NCBI RefSeq assembly: GCF_002849855.1
Contig: NZ_CP018617.1
Location: 620,001 to 684,000 of the forward strand
Direction of reading: 5' to 3'
DNA: 64,000 nucleotides
Origin: Vibrio azureus
GTDB taxonomy: Bacteria > Pseudomonadota > Gammaproteobacteria > Enterobacterales > Vibrionaceae
In this document: one piece after another, positions 46,200 to 55,507 of the stretch
How the letters are laid out: each line of letters starts with the position of its first letter
Numbering within the stretch: the first letter of the stretch is position 1
Notes under the pieces: model-generated
The model's input: only the letters and a program-made list of their open reading frames with translations
Told to the model about the DNA's origin: nothing
Databases searched by the model: none
Translations under genes and position numbers: made by a program

Positions 46200-46232
46200 T
46201 ATACGCAAGTAGATTGAGGTTACTTGGGTATA
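46200..46232. repeat. Dispersed repeat, core copy
   Basis: TATACGCAAGTAGATTGAGG followed by TTACTTGGGTATA. Confidence 0.8.
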
Positions 46233-46373
46233 CATGAAATAACGCATAATCGAGAGGGATATTACGCAAGGGTTAAGATTTATCACTTGTTTGTGAACAA
46301 GCGAAATCAAAATTTAACATATTTAATTTTGATTACAAGCATGAAAGTAGGAATTCTTTTATTTTATTGAAAA

Positions 46374-46406
46374 TATACCCAAGTAGCCTGAGGTTACTTG
46401 GGTATG
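46374..46406. repeat. Dispersed repeat, core copy
   Basis: TATACCCAAGTAGCCTGAGG followed by TTACTTGGGTATG; nearly palindromic. It is about 60 bp downstream of the yqhD stop codon and may work as a terminator hairpin. Confidence 0.85.
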
Positions 46407-46466
46407 GGGGAATCTTGAGTTATTTAAGTGTTGAAGTCATTCATCCTGAAGTAATGAATTTAATCG

Positions 46467-47615
46467 CTACGCGATTGCAGACTCTAAGATCTCACGCGTT
46501 TTCTCAAGTGTAATTGCTTGGTTTTCACCTAGTTGTGTATAGCCGTGTGAATCTAATTGAGCCACAACTTGTTCAATCGCTTGTGCTTTTGTTCCTTCGT
46601 AATCAGAAAATTGTGTGGCGACATTCAAGCTCTGGTAGAAATTTTCAATCGCATCAATAGTACGTTCAGCTAAGTCTGAGCTATCATTCAAGCCAAATAC
46701 ATTACGGCCCATTTGCTCCAATTTATTGCGCTTAGCTTCAATTTGGTTTCTCAGTAGTGATGGCTGAACAATAGCGAGTGAACATGCGTGGTCGACATGC
46801 CAAAGCGCGGTAAATTCATGCCCGATCATATGAGTCGCCCAATCTTGAGGTAGGCCAACACCGATCAATCCATTAAGAGCTTGGTTGGCTGTCCACATAA
46901 GATTTGCACGCCAAGCATCGTTATTGCGTTCATCAAACTGCTCGCCAAGTGTCAGCAGGTTTTTTAGCAGTGTTTCTGCATAACCATCTTGTACCATCGC
47001 ATTGGTTGGTAGGGTAATATATTGCTCGCATACGTGTACCCATGCATCAACCAGACCGTTGAGCAATTGACGTTCAGGCAGAGACTTCATTACGTCTGGA
47101 TCCATGATGGCAAACTTAGGCTGAACTTCAGGGCTCATAAAAGCAAGTTTTTCCTGAGTTGCTTTGCGTGTGATCACCGCTCCCATATTGGACTCAGAAC
47201 CGGTAGCTGGCAAAGTAAGCACTGCGCCAAGAGGTGTTGCTTGAGTCACTTGATGTACACCAGTCAGGATATCCCAACCATCACCATCATATTTCGCTGC
47301 TGCAGCAACGTACTTTGAGCCGTCAATAACAGAGCCACCGCCTACAGCGACAATGAAATCAATATGCTTTTCTTTAACGAGTGCAACGGCTTTATCCAAT
47401 GTTTCCTTTGTTGGATTGGCTTCTACACCTGAAAATTCAAGCCATGAGTGGTGACCTAAAGATGCAATAACTTGCTCATAAACACCATTCTTTTTGATCG
47501 ACCCACCTCCATAGATGATAAGTACTTTTTTATTACTATCAATCGCTTGGCTAAGAGAGTCGATCTGTCCTTGGCCAAAGTGAATAACCGTTGGGTTAAC
47601 ATAGGTGAATTGCAT
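46467..47615 (-). CDS. yqhD: Iron-containing alcohol dehydrogenase, NADPH-dependent aldehyde reductase
   Basis: 382 aa, like E. coli YqhD (387 aa). It has the cofactor motif GGGSVIDGSKYVAAAA, LTLPATGSESNMGAVI, ALNGLIGVGLPQDWATHMIG, and the metal-binding histidines HMIGHEFTALWHVDHA. YqhD reduces short toxic aldehydes (glyoxal, acrolein, lipid-peroxide products) with NADPH. An AraC-type regulator lies in the opposite direction upstream, as yqhC does in E. coli, where it activates yqhD in response to aldehydes. Confidence 0.9.
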   Translation of the reverse strand: MQFTYVNPTVIHFGQGQIDSLSQAIDSNKKVLIIYGGGSIKKNGVYEQVIASLGHHSWLEFSGVEANPTKETLDKAVALVKEKHIDFIVAVGGGSVIDGSKYVAAAAKYDGDGWDILTGVHQVTQATPLGAVLTLPATGSESNMGAVITRKATQEKLAFMSPEVQPKFAIMDPDVMKSLPERQLLNGLVDAWVHVCEQYITLPTNAMVQDGYAETLLKNLLTLGEQFDERNNDAWRANLMWTANQALNGLIGVGLPQDWATHMIGHEFTALWHVDHACSLAIVQPSLLRNQIEAKRNKLEQMGRNVFGLNDSSDLAERTIDAIENFYQSLNVATQFSDYEGTKAQAIEQVVAQLDSHGYTQLGENQAITLEKTREILESAIA

Positions 47616-47799
47616 GCTTGGTTCCTTGTATAAACGGGATCTTATTATTTTGACTTTTTAGTCATTATTTAATTTGCATATTAGTCCTAGCTGGTGGGTT
47701 GTTGAAGCCCATATTCTCTTTATTAATTGCCTATTCCTACAAAATCGTTATTATTGACCTTGTTTTTACCAATTAATGTTTCTACATGGGTCTACTTTT

Positions 47800-48678
47800 A
47801 TGAATACACTTGCTCAGTTGATGCACTCTTACGTTGAAGCTAAAGGCTGGGGGGAGCTCGAGGGAATCAGAGAAACAGAAGTAAAAAATGTATGGTTCTA
47901 TAGGAGTAGTACTGGTAACCCACGTCAGCCGTTTACTTACCAATCCGGCATCATTATGCTCGGACAAGGCCAAAAAAACATTTATCTTGGAGAGAGGCCT
48001 GTTACTTATTCCTCGGGGAATTATCTCGTGGTTGGCGTTCCTATGCCACTAGAGTGTGAAGCATTGGCTATTGATGGCGAGCCTCTGTTAGGTTTGTCGA
48101 TCAGTATTGATTCTCAACGTTTACAACGGTTGGTCAAAAAGCTAGAACAACAAGATTTCCAAATTGATCAAGGAAATAAACATAACTCGAGTGGCCTTGA
48201 GTCTACGAAGATGGAAGAACACATGGCTGACTGTTTTGTTCGTTTAATGAGAGCACTCCACAGTAAGACTGAAGCGGATATACTTGGTGATGCGTTGGTT
48301 AATGAAATTGTATATCGAGCATTAATTGGTTCAAAGGGACGCGTTCTCTTTGACCTTGCTCACCATGATGGTCATTATGCACGAATTGCCAAAGCACTTT
48401 CTAAAGTGCACGAAGAATATGATCAACCCATTACGGTTCAGTTGCTTGCTGACGAAGCGAACATGAGTATTTCAGCATTTCACAATGCTTTTCGCAAAGT
48501 GACTTTTGAATCACCTCTGCAATATTTAAAGAAAGTAAGATTAAACAAAGCGAAAGAGTTGATCCAAATAGAAGGTTTACGCATTAATGATGCTGCGCGC
48601 AGAGTAGGTTATTCAAGCCCCTCTCAATTCAGTCGTGAGTTTAAGCGTCACTTTAACCACTCACCGCGAACAATTTAG
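47800..48678 (+). CDS. AraC family regulator, YqhC-like
   Basis: 292 aa from the ATG at 47800; an ATG at 47776 would add eight residues and cannot be excluded since neither has a good ribosome site. The N-terminal AraC_N cupin (FTYQSGIIMLGQGQKNIYLG, GNYLVVGVPMPLECEA) is followed by two helix-turn-helix motifs (about 205-295: VQLLADEANMSISAFHNAFR and INDAARRVGYSSPSQFSREF). The divergent position beside yqhD and the AraC_N type both match YqhC of E. coli, so control of the aldehyde reductase is likely. Confidence 0.85.
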   Translation: MNTLAQLMHSYVEAKGWGELEGIRETEVKNVWFYRSSTGNPRQPFTYQSGIIMLGQGQKNIYLGERPVTYSSGNYLVVGVPMPLECEALAIDGEPLLGLSISIDSQRLQRLVKKLEQQDFQIDQGNKHNSSGLESTKMEEHMADCFVRLMRALHSKTEADILGDALVNEIVYRALIGSKGRVLFDLAHHDGHYARIAKALSKVHEEYDQPITVQLLADEANMSISAFHNAFRKVTFESPLQYLKKVRLNKAKELIQIEGLRINDAARRVGYSSPSQFSREFKRHFNHSPRTI

Positions 48679-48756
48679 TGTCTATAGCCAAGTGACTTCA
48701 AGATACCTATAAAAATAATCATTGGTAATTGAGTTTATAGTCCTTAAAATGATTTA

Positions 48757-48788
48757 TATACCTAAGCATCTTGAAATTACTTGGGTAT
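48757..48788. repeat. Dispersed repeat, core copy
   Basis: TATACCTAAGCATCTTGAAA followed by TTACTTGGGTAT; a decayed half (TAGCCAAGTGACTTCAAGA) also occurs near 48684-48702. They fill the gap between the AraC gene and the 152-aa gene. Confidence 0.8.
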
Positions 48789-48819
48789 CTATCCTTGATA
48801 ACTAATGTAGAGTGATTTT

Positions 48820-49278
48820 ATGCTTCGTGATTACACCTTCGAATGTCTTGTAACTATGCCGCGCCACGAATTAGAAGAGTTCAGTGCTCGTATGATCAGC
48901 AAAATGGTTCCAGAAGATGTGATGAATGAACTATTTACCTTCGAGCAAGAAGAAGTGGATAGTGAAGACCGAATGTTATCTGCACGACTTGATGCCATGC
49001 TGCGAATGACAGCAATCGCTTTAAGCGAGATACAGCAAGCGTTTGATGAATCAGAAAATGCAAAACAAAACAGTGAGAGGATGACTCGATTAGTGCTTTG
49101 GCACTTTTATGCTATCTCATTTAACTTAGAAGAAGCGATTACTCTCGAAGCACATTGTGCACAAGTTGAAAAGATCTTAGCCGAGGCCCCCATTGATGTT
49201 TTTGCCTGGGTGAAAAGGTTAACCGACTTGCTACACATCTACGCTGAGATCAATGCTAATGAGAATGGGGAAGTCTAA
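48820..49278 (+). CDS. Hypothetical cytoplasmic protein
   Basis: 152 aa, not recognised. It is acidic and mostly alpha-helical, with no signal peptide or membrane helix (LRDYTFECLVTMPRHELEEF at the start; repeated helix pattern to the end). It begins 31 bp after the repeat and ends 24 bp before the LysR gene in the same direction, so the two may be co-transcribed. No function proposed. Confidence 0.65.
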   Translation: MLRDYTFECLVTMPRHELEEFSARMISKMVPEDVMNELFTFEQEEVDSEDRMLSARLDAMLRMTAIALSEIQQAFDESENAKQNSERMTRLVLWHFYAISFNLEEAITLEAHCAQVEKILAEAPIDVFAWVKRLTDLLHIYAEINANENGEV

Positions 49279-49302
49279 AAAAGGTAAAGGCGGAGACATA
49301 AA

Positions 49303-50238
49303 ATGTTACTCGAAGATCTTCAAGTCGTGGTTAAAGTCGCCGAATGCCGAAGTATTACAGGAGCCGCGACTCACTTAGATATGCATGCGGCAACGGCCAG
49401 TGCAGCAGTTAAAAGAGTGGAGAAATCGTTGGGTGTTGAGTTATTTGTGAGAACGACTCGTCACCTTCGTCTTTCTCATGCCGGAGAACGATATTTACCA
49501 CAATGTGAAGCGGCCTTACTGGCACTTGAACAAGCAAAACAAAACTTGCACGATGATTTAGACATTATCGATGGTGAGTTAAGAATGACCATTCCATCTG
49601 ATCTTGGAAGAAACCTCGCTAGCCGTTGGCTTGATGATTTTATGGAAGCCAACCCTAAAGTTTCATTAAGAGTCAGTGTCGGAGATAGTCGAGTTGATTT
49701 TTACCGCGATTCAGTAGATATTGCATTGCGCTATGGCTCCCCGACGGATTCGAATATCTATGGGTTTAAAGTGTGTAATGTTCCCAGACTCTTGTGTGCC
49801 AGTCCTGAATATCTAAAAAAGTACGGAACGCCTTGCCACCCTAAAGATCTAACAGCATATAATCCTCTTTTCTATCAAATGCATGATGTGCTTCATGATG
49901 TATGGGGGTTTAACGATGGTGAACAAGATTACAAAATAAAGCTCAAGGGCAATCGAGCTTCCAATGACAGCGATTTGGTTCGACGATGGTGCATAGAGGG
50001 CAAAGGGTTAGCAATGAAATCTTGTTTGGATATGTCGACTGATTTACTGTCAGGCAGAGTCGTGAGTGTGATGCCAGAGTTCAAACCCACACCGACAGAA
50101 CTTTGGTTAATATGCCCAAGCAGGCAATTGATCACCCCTGCGATGAGAATACTCAGGGACAGTTTTAGGCGCAATACACAAGAGATTCTGTTGCAATTGG
50201 CAAATAAAGGGCTGATTGAAAAAAGTGACTTTGAATAG
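49303..50238 (+). CDS. LysR-type transcriptional regulator
   Basis: 311 aa. The helix-turn-helix is at the N terminus (residues ~1-60, MLLEDLQVVVKVAECRSITG then THLDMHAATASAAVKRVEKS), and the co-inducer domain follows with DLGRNLASRWLDDFMEANP. It follows the 152-aa gene in the same direction. The neighbours give no clear target, but the nitroreductase gene converges from downstream. Ligand unknown. Confidence 0.87.
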   Translation: MLLEDLQVVVKVAECRSITGAATHLDMHAATASAAVKRVEKSLGVELFVRTTRHLRLSHAGERYLPQCEAALLALEQAKQNLHDDLDIIDGELRMTIPSDLGRNLASRWLDDFMEANPKVSLRVSVGDSRVDFYRDSVDIALRYGSPTDSNIYGFKVCNVPRLLCASPEYLKKYGTPCHPKDLTAYNPLFYQMHDVLHDVWGFNDGEQDYKIKLKGNRASNDSDLVRRWCIEGKGLAMKSCLDMSTDLLSGRVVSVMPEFKPTPTELWLICPSRQLITPAMRILRDSFRRNTQEILLQLANKGLIEKSDFE

Positions 50239-50284
50239 AGTGTCTTTCAATAGAGAGTGAGCCTTTAAATAGAAGAGCGGGCAC

Positions 50285-50332
50285 ATAGTAACCTTGCTCT
50301 GAATCAAGCATTTTTAGGTCACGTTGGTACAA
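50285..50332. repeat. Right-end fragment of the dispersed repeat
   Basis: GTAACCTTGCTCTGAATCAA followed by GCATTTTTAGGTCACGTTGG matches the right end of the full-length element with base changes. Left arm missing. Confidence 0.6.
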
Positions 50333-50361
50333 GTATTTTGAGAAAAATTGGATAGATGAAT

Positions 50362-50384
50362 AAAAGGGGCATCAACATGCCCCT
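50362..50384 (-). terminator. Terminator of the nitroreductase gene
   Basis: AGGGGCAT and ATGCCCCT form an 8-bp stem with a 4-base loop. On the minus strand it is followed by TTTTATTC, so it ends transcription of the nitroreductase gene. Confidence 0.8.
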
Positions 50385-50395
50385 AACTAAGAAGG

Positions 50396-51052
50396 TTATA
50401 AAACCGTTAATATCTTTTCTCGTGCCAAACGTGATTTTGGCAAACTTGCATTGTAGTCTTCTTGCTGATGATGATATCCAATAGCCAGTGCTACATCACA
50501 TTGATACCCATCTAACTCTTGTTCAAACTCTTGGTTGACTAAATCGATATCAATGCCTTCCATTGTGGTTGAGTCAATGCCTAAACGTGCCAAGACATGC
50601 AGCGTATTACCCAGTGCAAGGTAAGTTTGAGCTTTTGTCCATGCTGAATTATCACCATTTATATCAGTATTTAGCTCTGCAAATGCAAAAGGACCAAAAG
50701 CTTGTTCACGTTGTTCTAAGGGAGTTCGACCGTCTTTAATACCTTTATCGACCACTTTCGCATAGTCATTGCGTGTGTAGTTAGGTTTATGAGCAAATAA
50801 AATAATGTGCGATGCTGCTTTGACATGAGGTTGATTGAACTGATGCATGTTGGCGAAAGTATCGTGCATACGTTGTTTTGCTTCATCACTTTCAATAACA
50901 ATAAACTTCCAAGGTTGTGAGTTAATGGAAGAGGCAGAGAGACGCATCGCTTCATAGAGAACCTCAAGATCTTGTTGAGGAATACGTTTACTTGGATCGT
51001 AGCGTTTGGCAGTGTAACGGTGTTCTAAATCAGTAATGATTGGATGAGTCAT
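50396..51052 (-). CDS. Oxygen-insensitive NAD(P)H nitroreductase (NfsB family)
   Basis: 218 aa, close to NfsB of E. coli (217 aa). The start MTHPIITDLEHRYTAKRYD at 51052 follows TTGGAG; a TTG twelve bases earlier is unlikely. Conserved features are SASSINSQPWKFIVIESDEA, the TTMEGIDIDLVNQEF segment, and the ending YNASLPKSRLAREKIL. The enzyme binds FMN as a dimer and reduces nitroaromatics, quinones or flavins. It may be NfsB or an FRase-type relative. Confidence 0.88.
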   Translation of the reverse strand: MTHPIITDLEHRYTAKRYDPSKRIPQQDLEVLYEAMRLSASSINSQPWKFIVIESDEAKQRMHDTFANMHQFNQPHVKAASHIILFAHKPNYTRNDYAKVVDKGIKDGRTPLEQREQAFGPFAFAELNTDINGDNSAWTKAQTYLALGNTLHVLARLGIDSTTMEGIDIDLVNQEFEQELDGYQCDVALAIGYHHQQEDYNASLPKSRLAREKILTVL

Positions 51053-51404
51053 GATGGTCTCCAAAACTAAAAATCGATGAATGACATAATGTCATATTTC
51101 CAAGTATCTTGAAGTCACTTGGCTAGATGTTGTAGATATTAACGGTATTACTCGAATTAACAAACGGCCGCTCATTTGATTAATTGTCAAAAATAATTTG
51201 ATAATAAATCAGATTTTCAATTGGTTTTTTACGGTAATACTTGATATTTGGTCATTTAGATACAGCGCAGTGATGTCGTTCAGAGTTCAGCATCTTGAGG
51301 TTACTGGGCATCCCTAACACAGACAAAAACAAAATGGTAATCAATGCTAATTTATTTTATTATTCATGATCTTATAATAAAATCTAATTTTAATTACTAC
51401 TAAT
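51053..51404. other. Intergenic region, divergent
   Basis: Between the nitroreductase gene (minus) and the LysE-type gene (plus). It contains a decayed repeat core at 51099-51126 (CCAAGTATCTTGAAGTCACT) and a right-arm fragment at about 51279-51312 (CAGCATCTTGAGGTTACTGG). The rest is AT-rich. No ribosome site is obvious before the LysE-type ATG. Confidence 0.6.
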
Positions 51405-52022
51405 ATGATATCGTTATTTTTTATCGCTCTACTTGGTTCCATGGTACCGGGAGCAAGCTTCGTGATTACTGTACGTAATAGCCTTTTTGGTTCAAGATTA
51501 TGCGGATTGGCGACCGCATTAGGGTTGTCATTGGGAATGGCTTTCCATGCCTCTTATTTGTTACCTGGGTTGCGTTGGTTTACCGATCATTCTTCTATTT
51601 TTCTGCTGGTTATTGGTTATATTGGAGCAGCATATCTCTTTTATTTGGGAGTTAATTGCCTAAGAGTAGAGAAAGCGGATGTTGATCCTGATGTTACTGC
51701 GACTAAAGAGGGGATTACGCCATGGAAATCATTTCTGAGTGGTTTTATTACCGATGTCTTAAATCCCAAAATTGTGATCTTTATTTTAGCTTTGTTGAGC
51801 CAGTATATTGATCATGATTTAACCGTAGAAAAATATGTTTCCTATGGGGTTATTTTATCTTCTGTTCAGCTACTTTGGTTTGGGTGTGTGGCGATGTTCT
51901 TTTCATCGGCTGTTCTAAGAAAAAAACTTTATGCTGTTTCCCACTGGATTGAAAGGCTATCTGGCGTTGCGTTAATCTCACTTAGTACAACGATTATGTT
52001 GCAAAATTTGAGTATTCTGTGA
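51405..52022 (+). CDS. LysE family amino acid exporter
   Basis: 205 aa with about six membrane helices. The N-terminal GSMVPGASFVITVRNSLFGS segment corresponds to the conserved PGP region of LysE/RhtB exporters, with PGA in place of PGP. GYIGAAYLFYLGVNCLR and FLSGFITDVLNPKIVIFIL are also family motifs. It probably exports amino acids or homoserine-lactone-like compounds; the substrate is not known. There is no ribosome site, so the start at 51405 is chosen on the family pattern. It is followed by a terminator. Confidence 0.85.
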   Translation: MISLFFIALLGSMVPGASFVITVRNSLFGSRLCGLATALGLSLGMAFHASYLLPGLRWFTDHSSIFLLVIGYIGAAYLFYLGVNCLRVEKADVDPDVTATKEGITPWKSFLSGFITDVLNPKIVIFILALLSQYIDHDLTVEKYVSYGVILSSVQLLWFGCVAMFFSSAVLRKKLYAVSHWIERLSGVALISLSTTIMLQNLSIL

Positions 52023-52100
52023 TTGTACCCAAGTGATCTCGTTCAGAGTCACGCATTAGAGATTATTGCGATAACCAACTAATAAAATAAACATTTAATG

Positions 52101-52129
52101 TGAGGTACTTACTGAGGCACCTCATTTTT
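52101..52129 (+). terminator. Terminator of the LysE-type gene
   Basis: TGAGGT pairs with ACCTCA, extended by one C-G pair after a mismatch, followed by TTTTT. Confidence 0.65.
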
Positions 52130-52290
52130 AATCCAAGTGATGTAATTGATTTAAGTATCACTTTCATTCCTTATCCTAGCCGAGTGCAAAGATTGAGCCA
52201 TAAACAAGGTAAAAATAAAAAAACGATAATGTCTTGTGTAAGTTTATTCTTGTAGTAACGCTCATTAAAACAGCGATATAGTGAGATGCT

Positions 52291-52322
52291 GTTTCCAAGT
52301 ATATTGCGATCTACTTGGGTAT
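52291..52322. repeat. Dispersed repeat, degenerate core
   Basis: TTTCCAAGTATATTGCGATC followed by TACTTGGGTAT, 50 bp before the synthetase ATG. Confidence 0.65.
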
Positions 52323-52372
52323 GGAAAAAGTGAGCTTATTTTTCACCTTCGAATGAATGGATTCACTCAAAA

Positions 52373-55363
52373 ATGAAATCAACTCTGCATCTTGAAAAAC
52401 TATCAGCTAAAAATGAACATATTGCACTCCCTTGGATTGACCAATTTGAACTCATCGCCAAAGAGTTCCCTCACCATAAAGCAATAGTTAACCCGTCTGG
52501 AGAACATTACACATATCAACAAGTTGATTTAAAGGCAAATCAGCTCAGTCGTTACTTACATAACATGCTACTGAGTCATCGAGTTGAAAAAGAGCAGATT
52601 ATTCTTGCTCTGTGTACTTCGAGAACAAATCTAGATATTTCGGTGATGCTGATTGCCGCTCTAAAAGTCGGTGCGGCCGTTCATATATTGGAACCTAAAT
52701 TAGGTGCAGACGTTAACGGTAAACGACTGATGCAAATAAAACCGGATCTCATCATTCTTGATCAGGAATATTCCGATCTAGAGGGGGATTTTTCTAACTT
52801 CAATACCCTTGTATTAAATGCTCATCAACCTAATATTGAACAAATTTTGACTTCGCCGCTTAACATAAATTGTGAGAGAAATAATGCTCTGGTGTTATGC
52901 AGCTCGGGGACAACAGGCGAACCAAAAGTGATGGTGATCCCGATGTTACCTCTTGCAAATTTGACCAGAGCAGGGCACGAAGAGCTCAATATTGATCACA
53001 AGAGTAACGTGGCTCAGTTAGCTCGGCGTAATTTTGACGCATTTTTCCATGAAATTCTTATTACTTTAGGCAACGGTGCTTGCTTGGTTTTACTAGAAGA
53101 TCCCGTATTATTTTGCCCTGAGCAATTTGCTACTTTTGTAAGACAGTACTCGATCTCTCATATCACTATAACGCCTTCTCATATGGGACATTTGCTACAA
53201 AAGAGGCGTCATAGACCAGATAAGATCTTCTCCGCAGTAGAGACAATTATGCTGATTGGAGAAGGATTTACGGAAGTGCTTCTACACAACCTTGTTGAGA
53301 CGGGAGTCTCGCGTGTCGTGAATGGATATGGGCCCTCTGAAACTGGAATATGGGCCATGAGTGCGATACTTTTCGATCAATCTACGTCTAACAAAATCAG
53401 TGCTCCTCATTTGGGTAAACCGATTCGAGGTGTTGATGTTAGAGTAATGAGACAAAACACAAAAACTCAACTTTGGCAACTTTGCGGAGTCGGTGAACAA
53501 GGCGAGTTATTTATCAGCAATCGTCTACAAAATGTCTATTTAGACCCAAAGAAAAATCAAAATAGTTACCTTTATTTACCTGACCCAATAACAAATAATA
53601 TTGAGTGCTTTTATCGTACAGGAGATATTGTCACTATTAGCAAAACACATGATCTTGAGTTTGTTGGTAGAAGAGACAATCAAGTGAAAATATCAGGCCA
53701 ACTTGTGGTGACAGATGAGGTGAGCAATCAATTAAAGTTGGCTTGTCAGCAGTTATTCAAAGATATGAATATCAATATATATGTTGATATTGAAAAGAAT
53801 AAGCAAGGCGTACCGACTTCGCTCACTGCTTACCATACTGCTTCGGATGCAAAATTTGCGTTGTACATATCGAACCGTTTATCTGATTATTTATCGTCGC
53901 AACTGCCGACGTATATGCAGCCAGCGCGTTACGCATGGGTTGCAGAATTCCCAGTCAAAGTGAGTGGTAAACTCGACGTTGATAGCATAAAAAGTCATGC
54001 TCGGAATTCTAAGCAAGCTGATGGGCCCAAAATAAAGCCTCACACTCGCGTTCAGACATATATTGCAGAGCTTTGGCAGCAAACACTAGCGCTCGACACA
54101 CCTGTTTATTTGCACGATGTTTTTAATGAGTTGGGTGGTACCTCTCTTCAAGTAAACTCGATGTTATCTAGGTTAAATCATGAGTTTAAAACCAGTCTTA
54201 AAATTGATTCTGTTATCAAAAGAGTGACTTTAAAAGAACTTGCCCATCTCATTGAAACATCAGTGCAAGGTAACAACAGTTTGCAACGAGTAAATAAACT
54301 CCATAGTCATACATCAGAAGCTCTTGAAGCATCGATTCATTCACTTATTGAGATGAAAGCATCTGATGGAAAAGACAATCTATTTTTGGTTCACCCTGGG
54401 GATGGGCACATTCAAGTTTACCAAAAGCTTGTTAACCAACTTGCTGAAAATGTCCGTGTTTTTGGATTAAGAGCTCCCGGTTCTGAAGCGGGAGAAAAGA
54501 TAGAAGCCATGAGTGTCGAAGATTTTGCGGAGCGTTATGCCCAATTAATCATGACTCAGCAGCCAAAAGGGAATATTTCACTGCTTGGTTATTGTGCAGG
54601 AGCACCAATCGCAGTTGAAGTTGCCCGTTTAATTGAAAAAACCGGACGAAAAATTTCATTACTCGCTTTACTTGATATGCCCAACGGATATCACTCTCCT
54701 GAAAATATCGATATTTCTCAGGGGCTAGCGAGTTTCTTCGCACAACGCTATCAGTCTAAAATCAGTGCTAAAGAGTTGCGTTGCCACAGTGATTCACTCG
54801 AAGACCAATATGATTATCTTTTTGGTCATGCCCAAGCAGAAAATAAAGTGTCTCATTCTGAGTACGGTGTGATCCGTGATGCGTTGACTGGCGTGATGTA
54901 TGAGCCGGAGGAAGACGATCCTCGTGAAACCATGCGTCTGTTTTTTAAATATGCGTTCAAACTTGACATTGATCATAAAGATTTGCACAACAAAGGTTCA
55001 TTTGAGGAACAATTAGACTTTATTGTTGCTGAAGGTAAACGGCTAGGCCTGTTCCCTCATGAACTTAATACGGACTACTTTACTCGACTTTTGGCAATGG
55101 AAAATATGTCTAAAAATGCCATTCATGGTTATGTTCCTTCACCACTAGACATTCATGGCAAGATACTTTATTTGCATGCAACGCCGAGTATTACAAACCC
55201 TATGGCTTGGTACCCTAACTCAGACACGTGGCGAGAGTTCATACCCACAATGCATGTCCATCAACTCTCGGGTGATCATTATTCTATTGTTCGTGATGAA
55301 AATGACATCAAAGAAATGCTTCATGTCCTCGAAACCTACAGTGACTTTTTGTTAGTCGGTTAG
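52373..55363 (+). CDS. Stand-alone NRPS-like synthetase, A-T-TE, with Cys thioesterase
   Basis: 996 aa. Adenylation domain (about 20-540) with A3 LCSSGTTGEPKV (175-186), Asp222 in NFDAFF (the position that binds the amino group in amino-acid A domains), A5 NGYGPSETG, A7 YRTGDI, A8 GRRDNQVKISG and A10 SGKLD with Lys533. The carrier domain (about 555-630) has the phosphopantetheine Ser591 in ELGGTSLQ. The thioesterase (about 665-996) has GYCAG, so Cys741 takes the place of the usual Ser, with His969 in SGDHYS. There is no condensation domain, and no phosphopantetheinyl transferase or tailoring gene adjacent except the GST downstream. It should activate one acid and release it as an ester, lactone or dimer; the product is unknown. 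Confidence 0.85.
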   Translation: MKSTLHLEKLSAKNEHIALPWIDQFELIAKEFPHHKAIVNPSGEHYTYQQVDLKANQLSRYLHNMLLSHRVEKEQIILALCTSRTNLDISVMLIAALKVGAAVHILEPKLGADVNGKRLMQIKPDLIILDQEYSDLEGDFSNFNTLVLNAHQPNIEQILTSPLNINCERNNALVLCSSGTTGEPKVMVIPMLPLANLTRAGHEELNIDHKSNVAQLARRNFDAFFHEILITLGNGACLVLLEDPVLFCPEQFATFVRQYSISHITITPSHMGHLLQKRRHRPDKIFSAVETIMLIGEGFTEVLLHNLVETGVSRVVNGYGPSETGIWAMSAILFDQSTSNKISAPHLGKPIRGVDVRVMRQNTKTQLWQLCGVGEQGELFISNRLQNVYLDPKKNQNSYLYLPDPITNNIECFYRTGDIVTISKTHDLEFVGRRDNQVKISGQLVVTDEVSNQLKLACQQLFKDMNINIYVDIEKNKQGVPTSLTAYHTASDAKFALYISNRLSDYLSSQLPTYMQPARYAWVAEFPVKVSGKLDVDSIKSHARNSKQADGPKIKPHTRVQTYIAELWQQTLALDTPVYLHDVFNELGGTSLQVNSMLSRLNHEFKTSLKIDSVIKRVTLKELAHLIETSVQGNNSLQRVNKLHSHTSEALEASIHSLIEMKASDGKDNLFLVHPGDGHIQVYQKLVNQLAENVRVFGLRAPGSEAGEKIEAMSVEDFAERYAQLIMTQQPKGNISLLGYCAGAPIAVEVARLIEKTGRKISLLALLDMPNGYHSPENIDISQGLASFFAQRYQSKISAKELRCHSDSLEDQYDYLFGHAQAENKVSHSEYGVIRDALTGVMYEPEEDDPRETMRLFFKYAFKLDIDHKDLHNKGSFEEQLDFIVAEGKRLGLFPHELNTDYFTRLLAMENMSKNAIHGYVPSPLDIHGKILYLHATPSITNPMAWYPNSDTWREFIPTMHVHQLSGDHYSIVRDENDIKEMLHVLETYSDFLLVG

Positions 55364-55374
55364 TGGACTTTCAT

Positions 55375-55413
55375 TATACCTATGACCAAGTATCTTGGGG
55401 TCGCTTGGGTATA
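55375..55413. repeat. Dispersed repeat, degenerate copy
   Basis: ATACCTATGACCAAGTATCT followed by TGGGGTCGCTTGGGTATA, immediately after the synthetase stop. Confidence 0.7.
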
Positions 55414-55507
55414 AGCTTTTTATTTGCTAAATTAGACCTCGCGACTCTTAGCCAAGTGTCATGAACACCTTTGAGCGAACAATATTCAAACGAGATAAGG
55501 GATAACA

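Larger units (their letters stand above)
46066..46466. other. Repeat-rich intergenic region
   Basis: Between the MFS gene and yqhD, both minus strand. It holds four core repeats (46094-46124, 46121-46152, 46200-46232, 46374-46406). The rest is AT-rich and should contain the MFS gene promoter. No coding frame. Confidence 0.75.
52023..52372. other. Intergenic region before the A-T-TE synthetase
   Basis: It contains a left-arm repeat fragment at 52024-52055, the terminator at 52101-52129, and a core repeat at 52291-52322. The remainder is AT-rich. No good ribosome site is visible before the synthetase ATG. Confidence 0.6.

Noticed and set aside
46094..46406. Series of similar short repeats looked like a CRISPR array
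   Set aside because: Spacing is irregular, copies are palindromic at both ends, no cas genes are present, and the same repeat occurs all over the window.
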